Source: an uncultured Clostridia bacterium
Lineage (GTDB): Bacteria > Bacillota > Clostridia > Lachnospirales > Bianqueaceae
Length of the DNA stretch: 42,743 nucleotides
Assembly (NCBI GenBank): GCA_944376225.1
Contig: CALWBZ010000066.1
Coordinates: forward strand, 1-42,743
Direction of reading: 5' to 3'
Part shown: in pieces, positions 1-8,253 of the stretch
Numbering within the stretch: position 1 is the first letter of the stretch
How the letters are laid out: each line of letters opens with the position of its first letter
Translations under genes and position numbers: made by a program
The notes under the pieces: generated by a model
The model's input: the letters and a program-made list of their open reading frames with translations, nothing else
The model's database searches: none
What the model was told of the DNA's origin: nothing

Positions 1-330
1 GTGTGATAAACTTGACATACAAGGATTCTCCTTTTGATTTGACTATTGGTTTTTGGACAACTCCAGTATATCACATCATGGTGAATCCTTGTACTTATTT
101 TGTTACCTATCTATTGTAACCCAACAATGGAAATAGGGAATTTTCCGGGCGGATTTCCCACCTCTCCCCGAAAGCCGAATGACCGTCCGAAAAAGAATAC
201 CCCGATCGGAGAAGCACCGCGTTGATACTTGTCGACAAAAGTCGTTTGAAAAAGTTGCTGCTTCAAATTAAAACTCCCTTGAAAAGTCGCTGTTTTCGGT
301 TATGCTGGAATAAACCAGATCAAGGGAGGT
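1..330. other. Non-coding left edge
   Basis: I see no gene here. The stretch holds a short inverted repeat (18-31 against 80-93, 13 of 14 bases pairing) around a 48-base AT-rich spacer, and a second 9-bp inverted repeat (274-282 against 320-328) just ahead of the ATPase remnant. Neither is followed by a T-run, so neither is a good terminator. They may be debris of the rearrangement that truncated the gene to the right. Confidence 0.4.
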
Positions 331-732
331 TCAACCGCGTCAAAATATGCTGGGAGCCTCCAGTGGATCGAGGATGCCGGTATCTTTGTTCGCTGCTATA
401 ATCTGAGCATTACGGAACTGCCTTTGGATGGGAACGCCGAAGAAGATATATTTAAGGTATATATGCGGGACTGCGGCCTTTTTGTCAGTATGCTGGAGGA
501 TGGCACACAGTACGACATCCTCCAGGGAAATCTTTACGGCTATAAAGGAAATTGCACTTTGGTGGAGGTCAAAGCGTCCACAGGAAACACGAAAAGCACC
601 AAGACAATTCTGCGTCATCCTGAAAAATATCATGTCAGCCATGCAATCAAGCTGGGGGATTACAATGTGGGGCGCAGCGACCAGCTTCTTACGCTTCCAC
701 TATATATGGCGTTCCTTCTGAAAGAACTGTGA
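331..732 (+). pseudogene. Remnant of an AAA ATPase with DUF4143 domain
   Basis: The readable frame opens after a stop at 280-282 and runs to the stop at 730-732, with no convincing start or RBS. It encodes only the C-terminal half of the AAA_14/DUF4143 ATPase family: the segment containing SLQWIEDAGI and LPLDG, then MLEDGTQYDILQGNLYGYKG, then LVEVKAS and the C-terminal LLTLPLYMAFL. The P-loop half is absent. In full-length relatives, as I remember them, about 35 residues including the nuclease-like core stand between NLYGYKG and the LVEVKAS block; here they are missing, which suggests an internal deletion as well as loss of the N-terminus. An intact family member lies at 9462-10802, but it is of a different subtype. 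It is probably non-functional. Confidence 0.75.
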
Positions 733-993
733 GCGAATAACTTAAACCTGAATATATCCAATGATGAGGACGCCGCGTAACAGCACATTCCCTCGAAATC
801 CTGTTAAATTAACACGAAAATCCGAAAATGTGCTGAAAGAGAAATCCGCATAACACATTCCCGGAAAACGCGAATCATAGAATGAGGGGCGTCGCAATTA
901 TGCGATGTCCCCCGACATCATATTATTTCGTGCGTATGCTCGGTTCTGTCTTTGTTTTTTCTTTGTTCTTGTTGCTTTTTCTGCAACTCCACA
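733..993. other. Spacer between ATPase remnant and diol dehydratase operon
   Basis: No gene is visible between the pseudogene and the operon promoter. An imperfect GC-rich hairpin at about 884-913 (GGGGCGTCGCA against TGCGATGTCCCC around ATTA) could act as a weak terminator or leader structure, but it lacks a clean T-run. Confidence 0.35.
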
Positions 994-1022
994 TTGACAA
1001 ACCCCCGGTTCTGGTATACAAT
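994..1022 (+). promoter_or_regulatory. Sigma-A promoter of the diol dehydratase operon
   Basis: TTGACA at 994-999 and TACAAT at 1017-1022 are separated by 17 bases, a near-consensus housekeeping promoter. Transcription would start near 1029, giving a short leader before the RBS at 1061-1067. No operator-like dyad is obvious around it, and no regulator gene lies beside it in the window. Confidence 0.75.
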
Positions 1023-1073
1023 AAAATCACATGAATAAGAAGAACAATCCCTGTCGGGAAGAAGGAGCAGCCT

Positions 1074-3602
1074 ATGAATCATTATTATGCTGAAGATATC
1101 GCAAAGAGCCCTCGTATCGGCCGGCTGATCGAGCATTTATACGCGAAGATGCCCGTTATCGAGGCGGATCGCGCGGTTCTTCTCACGGAGTCTTACAAAG
1201 AGACCGAAGGCGAGCCCATCATCATACGGCGTGCCAAGGCTTTTGATCATATTTGCCGAAACATCCCCATTACCATTCGTCCTCTGGAACTCATCGTGGG
1301 AAGCGCTTCCCAGGCTCCCAGAGGCTGCCAGGTATTCCCTGAGTATTCCTTTGAATGGCTGGAGGAGGAGTTTGACACCGTGGCGACCCGTTCCGCGGAT
1401 CCTTTCTATATCGCGGACGAGACCAAAAAGACCCTGCATGAGGTCTACAAATACTGGAAGGGCAAGACCACCAGCGACCTGGCCACCTCTTACATGGCCC
1501 CCGAGGCGCTTTTGGCCATCGAGCACAACATGTTCACCCCCGGAAATTATTTCTATAACGGCGTCGGCCACGTGACCGTCTGCTACGGCCGTATCGCCCA
1601 GGAAGGTTTAGAATCCATCCAGGCTCAGGCCGCGGAGGCCTTGAGCAAGGTGAACTTCGGAGACGCCGATTACGCGAAGCGTTCTCATTTCCTCCAGGCC
1701 GTCATCATCGCCTGCGAGGCTGCCTGCGTTTACGCTGAACGCTATGCGGAGCTGGCCCGCAAAGAGGCGGAGGCCTGTTCCGATCCTACCCGCCGGGAGG
1801 AGCTTCTTAAGATCGCCGAAAACTGCGCCCGGGTTCCCCGCCACGGCGCCCGCAGCTTCTATGAGGCATGCCAGTCTTTCTGGTTCATCCAGATGCTTTT
1901 GCAGATGGAATCCAGCGGTCACTCCATCTCTCCGGGACGTTTCGATCAATACATGTATCCCTTCTTCAAGGCCGATCTGGACAAGGGGCTCATTACCCGC
2001 GAGTTCGCCCAGGAGCTGATGGACTGTATCTGGGTCAAGCTGAACGACCTGAACAAGGTGCGGGACGCGGCTTCCGCCGAGGGCTTTGCCGGATACAGCC
2101 TGTTCCAGAACCTGATCGCCGGAGGACAGACTTCGGAAGGTCTGGACGCGACGAACGACCTGTCCTTTATGTGCATCCAGGCTTCTATGCATGTATCGCT
2201 GCCCCAGCCCTCCTTCTCGATCCGCGTATGGAACGGTTCGCCCCAGGAGTTTCTCATGAAGGCGGCGGAACTGACTCGTACCGGCGTGGGCCTGCCCGCT
2301 TATTACAACGACGAAGTCATCATCCCGGCTCTTCTGAGCCGTGGACTGACCATGGAGGACGCCCGGGATTACAACATCATCGGTTGTGTGGAACCCCAGA
2401 AGGCCGGCAAGACCGAAGGCTGGCATGACGCGGCTTTCTTTAACATGTGCCGTCCGCTGGAGCTGGTCTTCTCCGACGGCATGGATAAGGGCGTACAGGT
2501 CGGCCTCAAGACCGGCGACGTCACCCGGATGAAGACTTTCGACGAATTCTACGACGCCTACAAGGCGCAGATGAACTATATGCTGAGCCTCCTTGTCAAC
2601 GCGGACAACGCCATCGACATGGCGCACGCGGAACGTTGTCCCCTGCCCTTCCTTTCCGGCATGATCGAGGATTGCATCGGCCGGGGCAAGAGCGTGCAGG
2701 AAGGCGGCGCGGTTTATAACTTCACGGGGCCCCAGGGCTTCGGCATCGCCAATATGGCCGATTCCCTCTATGCCATTAAGGCCCTCGTTTACGACGAACA
2801 AAAGCTCTCCATGGCGGATCTGAAAGACGCCCTGTCCAATAACTTCGGCAAGCTGCGCACGCCGGAGGAAGCAGAGGACATCACGAAGAATCTGGCCAAG
2901 GCCTTTGCGGCGGACGGCGTTACGCTGAATGAGGATCAGATTCGCACCATGTATCAGACTGCCCTTTCCGGCGGCGTTCCCGAGGACAAGCGTCTGCAAT
3001 ACGAGGCTATCCGCGACATGTTGGAAGAGGTTCCCAAGTTTGGCAACGACCTGCCGGAGGTGGACGCCTTCGCGAGAGACGTGGCCTATACCTATACGAG
3101 ACCTTTACAGGATTTCCGCAATCCCCGGGGCGGTCAGTTCCAGGCGGGCCTGTATCCCGTATCCGCCAACGTACCTCTGGGCGCGCAAACCGGCGCTACG
3201 CCGGACGGACGCTATGCCGGCACGCCGGTAGCGGACGGTGTATCGCCTTCCGCGGGACGGGACACCCACGGCCCCACGGCTTCCGCAAACTCCGTATCCC
3301 GTCTGGATCATTACATCGCTTCCAACGGTACGCTGTTTAACATGAAGTTCCATCCCTCCGCCCTGGCGGGACGGGAAGGACTGGCCAATTTCGTCGCCCT
3401 GATCCGCTCCTATTTCGATCAGAAGGGCAGCCATATGCAGTTTAACGTGGTTAGTCGGGAGACCCTGCTGGACGCCCAGAAACATCCGGACAAGTACCGT
3501 TCTTTGGTGGTGCGTGTGGCGGGTTACAGCGCCCTGTTTACCACCCTGTCCCGGTCGCTTCAGGACGATATCATTAACCGCACGGAACAAACTTCGATTT
3601 AA
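1074..3602 (+). CDS. Glycyl-radical diol dehydratase (1,2-propanediol/glycerol type, B12-independent)
   Basis: This 842-residue glycyl-radical enzyme should remove water from a vicinal diol, giving propanal from 1,2-propanediol or 3-hydroxypropanal from glycerol. The glycyl-radical loop RVAGYSALF puts the radical on Gly817. The active-site loop GCVEPQKAGKTEGWHD gives thiyl Cys438, Glu440 and Asp452; His166 (GVGHVTVCYG) and His283-Ser284 (SSGHSISPGRFDQY) complete the set known from the Clostridium butyricum glycerol dehydratase DhaB1, shifted by 2-5 positions (numbers recalled, not looked up). It lacks the double Cys of pyruvate formate-lyase. RBS GAAGGAG is 6 bases before the ATG. There is no N-terminal extension of the kind that targets enzymes to microcompartments. 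The rhamnosidase locus elsewhere in the window favours propanediol. The exact substrate is uncertain. Confidence 0.88.
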   Translation: MNHYYAEDIAKSPRIGRLIEHLYAKMPVIEADRAVLLTESYKETEGEPIIIRRAKAFDHICRNIPITIRPLELIVGSASQAPRGCQVFPEYSFEWLEEEFDTVATRSADPFYIADETKKTLHEVYKYWKGKTTSDLATSYMAPEALLAIEHNMFTPGNYFYNGVGHVTVCYGRIAQEGLESIQAQAAEALSKVNFGDADYAKRSHFLQAVIIACEAACVYAERYAELARKEAEACSDPTRREELLKIAENCARVPRHGARSFYEACQSFWFIQMLLQMESSGHSISPGRFDQYMYPFFKADLDKGLITREFAQELMDCIWVKLNDLNKVRDAASAEGFAGYSLFQNLIAGGQTSEGLDATNDLSFMCIQASMHVSLPQPSFSIRVWNGSPQEFLMKAAELTRTGVGLPAYYNDEVIIPALLSRGLTMEDARDYNIIGCVEPQKAGKTEGWHDAAFFNMCRPLELVFSDGMDKGVQVGLKTGDVTRMKTFDEFYDAYKAQMNYMLSLLVNADNAIDMAHAERCPLPFLSGMIEDCIGRGKSVQEGGAVYNFTGPQGFGIANMADSLYAIKALVYDEQKLSMADLKDALSNNFGKLRTPEEAEDITKNLAKAFAADGVTLNEDQIRTMYQTALSGGVPEDKRLQYEAIRDMLEEVPKFGNDLPEVDAFARDVAYTYTRPLQDFRNPRGGQFQAGLYPVSANVPLGAQTGATPDGRYAGTPVADGVSPSAGRDTHGPTASANSVSRLDHYIASNGTLFNMKFHPSALAGREGLANFVALIRSYFDQKGSHMQFNVVSRETLLDAQKHPDKYRSLVVRVAGYSALFTTLSRSLQDDIINRTEQTSI

Positions 3603-3616
3603 GTTAGGAACAGATT

Positions 3617-4414
3617 ATGGAAAACGCATTTAACAAAGTTCGGGGACGCATTTTCGATATCCAGCGTTACTCGATCCACGACGGCCCGGGTATTCGTACC
3701 ATCGTCTTTTTGAAGGGCTGTTTCCTTCGCTGCCGCTGGTGCTGCAACCCGGAATCCCAGGAATATGACATCCAGTCCTTAACGATGAACGGCAAGACAA
3801 AGACCGTGGGCGAGGATACGACGGTGGAGGCGGTGATGAGCGAGGTGCTAAAAGACCTCCCCTACTACCGCCGTTCCGGCGGCGGCCTGACCCTCTCCGG
3901 AGGAGAGTGTTTGTTCCAGCCGGACTTCGCCGCCGCCCTTTTGGAAGCGGCCCATTACTGGCAGCTGAACACGGCCATCGAATCCACCGCCTTCGCCCCT
4001 TACGAATCCATTAGGAAGCTGATGCCCCATCTGGACCTTTTCTTGATGGACATCAAACATATGGATTCGGACAAGCACAAGGCTTTCACGGGGGTGGAGA
4101 ACGGGCGCATCCTGGAGAACGCCAGGCGCGTCGCTGTCTCCCGGGACTGCGAGCTGATCATCCGGGTGCCGGTGGTGCCGGGCTTTAACGATACTCCCAA
4201 GGAGATCTGCGATATCGCCCGGTTCGCCGCGTCTTTGCCCGGCGTAAGGCGACTGCATCTCCTGCCCTATCACCGGCTTGGCCAGGATAAATACACGGGG
4301 TTAGGACGGGATTATTCCCTCGCCCATCTCCTTCCGCCTCCCGCGGAGCATATGCGGGAACTTTTAGAGGCGGCGGAAGAAGCCTCGGGCCTGGCCTGCC
4401 AGATCGGAGGATAA
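3617..4414 (+). CDS. Glycyl-radical enzyme activase (radical SAM)
   Basis: The 265-residue product uses S-adenosylmethionine and a [4Fe-4S] cluster to place the radical on Gly817 of the upstream dehydratase. The cluster motif CFLRCRWC supplies Cys35, Cys39 and Cys42, followed by CNPES, typical of activases for non-PFL glycyl-radical enzymes. SGGECLFQPD and LMDIKHMDSDKHKAFTG are further family marks. Most activases of this class are about 300 residues and carry an inserted ferredoxin-like domain with two extra Cys clusters. Here the stretch after NPESQ goes straight to the GGG block and the insert is missing, making it compact like PFL activase. It starts 14 bases after the dehydratase stop behind a weak AGGAA site, so it is likely translated at a lower level. 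Confidence 0.9.
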   Translation: MENAFNKVRGRIFDIQRYSIHDGPGIRTIVFLKGCFLRCRWCCNPESQEYDIQSLTMNGKTKTVGEDTTVEAVMSEVLKDLPYYRRSGGGLTLSGGECLFQPDFAAALLEAAHYWQLNTAIESTAFAPYESIRKLMPHLDLFLMDIKHMDSDKHKAFTGVENGRILENARRVAVSRDCELIIRVPVVPGFNDTPKEICDIARFAASLPGVRRLHLLPYHRLGQDKYTGLGRDYSLAHLLPPPAEHMRELLEAAEEASGLACQIGG

Positions 4415-4417
4415 ACC

Positions 4418-4771
4418 ATGGACGAAAAGATGCGTATTATTCAGGAACTTGTTCCCGGTAAGCAGATTACCTTGGCTCACATCATCGCCAACCCGGACGA
4501 TATCCTGTATCAAAAACTGGGATTAGACCCGGCGGTGGATTACGCCAGTTCCGCCATCGGCATCGTCACCATGAGCCCGGCGGAGACGGCGATCATCGCC
4601 GGCGATATCGCGATCAAGTCCTCCGGCGTCACCCTCGGATTCTTAGACCGTTTCAGCGGCACTCTCATCGTCACCGGCAAATATTCTGATGTGGAGTCCG
4701 CCCTCACGGCTCTCACCGATTATTGCCGGGAGACGCTGGGCTTCTCCGTTTGCCCCATCACCAAGACATGA
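4418..4771 (+). CDS. Bacterial microcompartment shell protein, PduU/EutS family
   Basis: This 117-residue protein is a single, circularly permuted BMC domain. The opening RIIQELVPGKQITLAH, the central SAIGIVTMSPAETAIIAGDIA, GFLDRFSG and the C-terminal CPITKT match EutS and PduU along their full length; LANP/KLGL-type wording and CPITKT are slightly nearer PduU. Such proteins form hexamers that join the facets of propanediol or ethanolamine microcompartments. Its start lies 3 bases after the activase stop with GGAGG ahead. It is the only shell protein in the window: no hexameric BMC-H, vertex BMC-P or aldehyde dehydrogenase is seen, so the rest of a shell must lie elsewhere or this is a relic. 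The following GTPase overlaps it by 4 bases (ATGA). Confidence 0.9.
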   Translation: MDEKMRIIQELVPGKQITLAHIIANPDDILYQKLGLDPAVDYASSAIGIVTMSPAETAIIAGDIAIKSSGVTLGFLDRFSGTLIVTGKYSDVESALTALTDYCRETLGFSVCPITKT

Positions 4772-5253
4772 AAAAGATCATTCTGATGGGCCGCAGCGGC
4801 TGCGGCAAAACGACGCTGACCCAGGCGCTGCGAGGTGAGACGATCTGTTATCACAAGACCCAATATATCAATCATTACGACGTCATCATCGATACTCCGG
4901 GGGAATACGCGGAGAATCATACGTTGGGACGCGCTTTGGCTCTGTATTCTTACGAGGCGGACGTGATCGGCCTTCTGTTAAGCGCTACAGAGCCTTATTC
5001 ACTGTATCCCCCTAATATTACCTGCATGGTCAACCGAGAGGTGATCGGGATCGTGACCCATATCGATTGTCCGGACGCCCGGCCGGAGCGGGCCGCCGCC
5101 TGGCTCCGCCTTTCAGGCTGCAAAACCATTTTCTATGTTAATTCTAAAACCTACGAAGGGGTCGGAGAGATTCTAAATCATCTGCGGGAGGAGGGCGACG
5201 TGCTCCCCTGGGATCCCCCTTCTTCTGAAGGAGAACTGTCATGCTCACACTAG
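4768..5253 (+). CDS. PduV/EutP family small GTPase-like protein
   Basis: The 161-residue product has a P-loop GRSGCGKTT at residues 8-16, a DTPGEY switch-II motif and VTHID as the likely base-recognition motif, the layout of the PduV/EutP family that accompanies PduU/EutS. PduV has been linked to microcompartment movement in the cell; Salmonella EutP has been reported to have acetate kinase activity. The ATG at 4768 overlaps the TGA of the shell gene, implying coupled translation, and this start fits the family better than a longer reading. The 3-prime end overlaps the threonine ammonia-lyase start by 13 bases. The pairing copies the pduU-pduV order of classical pdu operons. Confidence 0.88.
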   Translation: MKKIILMGRSGCGKTTLTQALRGETICYHKTQYINHYDVIIDTPGEYAENHTLGRALALYSYEADVIGLLLSATEPYSLYPPNITCMVNREVIGIVTHIDCPDARPERAAAWLRLSGCKTIFYVNSKTYEGVGEILNHLREEGDVLPWDPPSSEGELSCSH

Positions 5254-6440
5254 ATAAAGTCTATCATGCTTCCTATGTCTTAAAAGAGGTCGTGCGCCGC
5301 ACCGACCTGATCCCCGCCCCCTCTCTCTGCCCCGGCAGCGAGATTTACCTGAAACCCGAAAATCTCCAGGTGACGGGATCCTTTAAGGTGCGAGGCGCCT
5401 ATTATAAGATCTCCCTCCTGAGCGAGGAAGAAAAAGAACGGGGTGTGATTGCCTGCAGCGCCGGCAACCATGCTCAGGGGGTCGCGTTGGCGGCCCAGCG
5501 GAAGAAGATCCACGCCACCATCTGCCTGCCCGACGGGGCCCCGATCTCCAAAGTAGAGGCCACCAAGCGTTACGGCGCGGAGATCTGCCTCGTGCCCGGC
5601 GTCTACGACGACGCCTATCAGAAGGCGCTTACACTGCGGGACGAGAAGGGTTACACCTTTATCCATCCTTTCAACGACGAAGACGTGATCGCCGGTCAGG
5701 CTTCCATCGGCCTGGAACTCCTGGATCAGTTGGAGGATGTGGAGGCTGTCATCGTTCCCGTGGGCGGGGGCGGACTCATCAGCGGCGTTGCCTTTGCCAT
5801 TAAGACGCTGCGTCCTTCCTGCAAGGTCTACGGCGTACAGGCCGCGGGGGCGGCCTCCATGTTCCGCAGCATTCACGACGGTCACGCGGAAACACTGCCT
5901 TCCGTCTCCACCTTCGCGGACGGCATCGCCGTCAAATGCCCCGGCGATCTGACCTACGACATGTGCAGCCAATATGTGGATGAGATCGTGACCGTCACTG
6001 ACGACGAAATCTCCACCGCCATCCTCGCCCTGATCGAACAGCATAAGCTGATCGCGGAAGGAGCCGGCGCCGTGTCCGTGGCGGCGGCCATGTTCAACAA
6101 GGTGCCGATCGCGGGCAAGAAAACGATCTGTCTGGTCTCCGGCGGCAATATCGACGTGACCATCCTCTCCCGGGTCATCACCCGCGGACTCCTGAAGACC
6201 GGACGAAGCCTGGATATCACCCTGGCGCTCTCCGACCGGCCCGGCCAGCTTTCTCTGGTTTCCGAGATCATCGCCCGTCACGGAGGCAACGTCGTCTCCG
6301 TCTATCATGACCGGTCCGATCTGGACATGCAGGTGACGGACTGCTTCCTGCGCCTGAGCCTGGAAACGAGAGATCACGCCCATGCCCAGGAAATCATCAA
6401 AGCCCTCTCCGAAGCAGGGCTTAACATCGTAAAATCATAA
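5241..6440 (+). CDS. ilvA: Threonine ammonia-lyase with C-terminal ACT domain
   Basis: This 399-residue PLP enzyme deaminates L-threonine (and probably L-serine) to 2-oxobutyrate (or pyruvate) through an enamine/imine intermediate. TGSFKVRGA places PLP lysine at Lys49; CSAGNHAQGVA, the glycine loop VGGGGLISG and VSGGNID complete the fold-type II signature. Residues from about 325 (LDITLALSDRPGQLSLV) form an ACT domain, so this is the roughly 400-residue class rather than the short catabolic TdcB. The ACT domain suggests amino-acid feedback. AAGGAG lies 7 bases before the ATG, inside the preceding GTPase gene. The location between a diol dehydratase operon and ridA suggests a catabolic role in making propionate, but a biosynthetic (isoleucine) role cannot be excluded. 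Confidence 0.92.
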   Translation: MLTLDKVYHASYVLKEVVRRTDLIPAPSLCPGSEIYLKPENLQVTGSFKVRGAYYKISLLSEEEKERGVIACSAGNHAQGVALAAQRKKIHATICLPDGAPISKVEATKRYGAEICLVPGVYDDAYQKALTLRDEKGYTFIHPFNDEDVIAGQASIGLELLDQLEDVEAVIVPVGGGGLISGVAFAIKTLRPSCKVYGVQAAGAASMFRSIHDGHAETLPSVSTFADGIAVKCPGDLTYDMCSQYVDEIVTVTDDEISTAILALIEQHKLIAEGAGAVSVAAAMFNKVPIAGKKTICLVSGGNIDVTILSRVITRGLLKTGRSLDITLALSDRPGQLSLVSEIIARHGGNVVSVYHDRSDLDMQVTDCFLRLSLETRDHAHAQEIIKALSEAGLNIVKS

Positions 6441-6455
6441 TAAGGAGGAATCCCC

Positions 6456-6836
6456 ATGTCTCAAACCGTTCATACCCAAAACGCCCCGGCCGCCATCGGC
6501 CCCTATTCTCAGGCCGTCATCAGCGGCGGCCTCGTCTTCACCAGCGGACAGATCGCCATCAATCCCGCCTCTCAGAAGGTGGAGGCGGACACGATCGAAG
6601 GTCAGACCGAACAGGTGCTGAAAAATCTCTCCGCCGTTCTTTCCGCTGCCGGTTCTTCCATGGAACGGGTCGTAAAGACCACCTGCTTCCTGGCGAATAT
6701 GGAAGACTTCGCGGCCTTTAACGCCATCTACGCCCAGTTCTTTCCCGGCCGTCCGGCCCGTTCCTGTGTCGCCGTCAAGACACTGCCGAATCATGTGCTG
6801 GTAGAAGTGGAAGCGATTGCGGAGATCGCGAAATAA
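6456..6836 (+). CDS. ridA: RidA enamine/imine deaminase
   Basis: This 126-residue YjgF/YER057c/UK114 protein hydrolyses 2-aminoacrylate and 2-aminocrotonate, the reactive intermediates released by threonine/serine dehydratases, to the 2-oxo acids. Family marks are the N-terminal NAPAAIGPYSQAV, the FTSGQIAINP strand, and the C-terminal block RPARSCVAV containing the conserved Arg, followed by LPNHVLVEVEAIA. RBS AAGGAGG is well placed. It sits 15 bases after the threonine ammonia-lyase, whose product it processes, so the pair forms a functional module at the end of the operon. A strong terminator follows. Confidence 0.95.
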   Translation: MSQTVHTQNAPAAIGPYSQAVISGGLVFTSGQIAINPASQKVEADTIEGQTEQVLKNLSAVLSAAGSSMERVVKTTCFLANMEDFAAFNAIYAQFFPGRPARSCVAVKTLPNHVLVEVEAIAEIAK

Positions 6837-6848
6837 AATATTCTCACA

Positions 6849-6898
6849 AAAAAGAGGTTATCCTGAAAACATGAACGTTTCAGGTAACCTCTTTTTTT
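6849..6898. terminator. Bidirectional rho-independent terminator
   Basis: AAAGAGGTTA and TAACCTCTTT pair across a stem with one bulge that also joins CCTGAAA to TTTCAGG; a T7 run follows on the + strand and an A-run precedes it. It ends the diol dehydratase operon and overlaps the stop codon of the convergent lipoprotein gene. Confidence 0.85.
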
Positions 6899-8093
6899 AA
6901 CCCCAGGAAATAGAATATCGGATCAATACTTCTTCCTCTTCCGCCGGGTCAAAAGGAATACGAATCAGCCGATAACTCTGCACAGGATAATTGGAAGCAT
7001 CATCCTGACGAAACAGCCAGCCTGTTTCGTCACATCCGATACAGTATAAGAAATTTCCCGCTACTTCTCCCTCCCGAAGCAAGTTCCCATCCCAGTCGTA
7101 TATCCGATACGGCGATACGGACGCCATCAACGTACCCGGAAGCATCATGAAATATCCCTTCTCCAGACCGGTGCCCCGAAGCCCTTCTTCTTCCGGAATA
7201 TCTATCGCCTGTGAGATCTGCATGTTCTGTTCTTCAAACCAATAAGTATAGATCTGTGAGCTTAAACGAAAGTCTTCTCCCTCATAAATTCCCTTATTGG
7301 TCAGAACATACACCGCCTCTTCATCCACAACGGCATTGAAAACATGACCATAAAGGCTCCCCGTCCAAAGTTGATCTAATTTCTCTTTCTTTAGATCGTA
7401 TTGATACAGTTCCCCTTCATATTGACCCTCATTCCCTACGCCGCCATAATCGACCATGATATAGACCCTGTCTCCGTAAAACCTACAGCAATAATTACAC
7501 TCCTGGTCTCCCGGATAATCTTTTCGGAATACCTCATAGGCCTCCGCGTCTAAATCGGTCATATCATACCGATATACAGATACTTCGTTTTTGGGTTTTC
7601 CTTCTGTAACCTTTTCTTTCACCACACTGACATACAGATGATCCTGATAAATATTAAAACGCGGATTGACGCCCACCGTTAAAGGTTGATGATCCGGCCG
7701 GACTAACACCTTTACCTGCTCGTGATTCCTGCCGTCCAGATCTCTTTTACATAAAATAGAGAGATTCTCGATCCAATATATCTCGCCATTATAAATCTGT
7801 ATACCCGTAGTAGAATCAATATAGGCGTCACAGTTCACATCCTCATGGTTGCAATCTGCCCTGCCGCATAATATACCGGAGGCCCCCGATGTTTCGTCAT
7901 AGTAAAGCACACGATCCAACACCGCTAAATAGTATATATCCCCTTCTTTACAAAGGACTCCATTGGATGTCGCATATTTTGTCTGCGCGTCATCAGAAGT
8001 GTTGGCGGCGACAGGCTCCTGACCGCAGGAACAACAAAACAGGAGCACAACAGTCAGTGCGATCAATGAGATTCTTTTATGCTTGAATAACAT
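6897..8093 (-). CDS. Lipoprotein with DUF5050-like beta-propeller repeats
   Basis: The product is 398 residues when started at the ATG at 8091-8093. An earlier ATG at 8097-8099 lies only one base from GGAAGGA, whereas the chosen one has 7 bases of spacing. The N-terminus has a basic start, a hydrophobic run and a Cys cluster FCCSC, so export and lipidation are likely though the lipobox is not canonical. The rest consists of repeats of the type DIYYLAVLDRVLYYD, YNGEIYWIENLS, YQDHLYVSVV and GDRVYIMVD, that is short beta-strand units seen in DUF5050-like propeller proteins of Clostridia. No catalytic motif is visible. It is a single gene with its own promoter and the shared terminator; its function is unknown. 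Confidence 0.7.
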   Translation of the reverse strand: MLFKHKRISLIALTVVLLFCCSCGQEPVAANTSDDAQTKYATSNGVLCKEGDIYYLAVLDRVLYYDETSGASGILCGRADCNHEDVNCDAYIDSTTGIQIYNGEIYWIENLSILCKRDLDGRNHEQVKVLVRPDHQPLTVGVNPRFNIYQDHLYVSVVKEKVTEGKPKNEVSVYRYDMTDLDAEAYEVFRKDYPGDQECNYCCRFYGDRVYIMVDYGGVGNEGQYEGELYQYDLKKEKLDQLWTGSLYGHVFNAVVDEEAVYVLTNKGIYEGEDFRLSSQIYTYWFEEQNMQISQAIDIPEEEGLRGTGLEKGYFMMLPGTLMASVSPYRIYDWDGNLLREGEVAGNFLYCIGCDETGWLFRQDDASNYPVQSYRLIRIPFDPAEEEEVLIRYSISWG

Positions 8094-8166
8094 AGTCATA
8101 TCCTTCCCTATTCCGGGCTAGTCCATAGACTTCTCCATGGGTCTATACCTCTCTTTCATAGATTAG

Positions 8167-8178
8167 ATCCTATAGGAT
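8167..8178. promoter_or_regulatory. 12-bp perfect palindrome downstream of the lipoprotein promoter
   Basis: ATCCTATAGGAT is a perfect dyad located about 9-20 bases after the expected transcription start of the lipoprotein gene. That position suits a repressor site, but the palindrome is short and may be chance. Confidence 0.3.
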
Positions 8179-8192
8179 GTACTTCTGTCTTT

Positions 8193-8221
8193 AGAATACG
8201 TCTCCGGCATCTTTTTGTCAA
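8193..8221 (-). promoter_or_regulatory. Promoter of the lipoprotein gene
   Basis: Read on the minus strand, TTGACA (8216-8221) and TATTCT (8193-8198) are 17 bases apart, a good sigma-A promoter pointing into the lipoprotein gene about 100 bases away. Confidence 0.65.
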
Positions 8222-8253
8222 TCCTTTTTTGTAAAAAAATTAAAAAAATGTTC

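Noticed and set aside
1..93. Small transposable element (MITE) at the left edge
   Set aside because: The inverted repeat is only 13 of 14 bases with no target duplication and no second copy in the window.
1608..2999. 463-codon open frame on the minus strand
   Set aside because: It lies wholly inside the diol dehydratase gene, has no RBS and no family features, and results from the high-GC codon pattern.
1074..3602. Reading the glycyl-radical enzyme as pyruvate or 2-oxobutyrate formate-lyase because of the neighbouring threonine ammonia-lyase
   Set aside because: The tandem Cys-Cys of formate-lyases is missing and the GCVEP...WHD loop with both His residues is that of diol dehydratases.
5280..6383. 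367-codon open frame antisense to ilvA
   Set aside because: It is a GC-pattern shadow of a convincing PLP-enzyme gene and has no independent signals.
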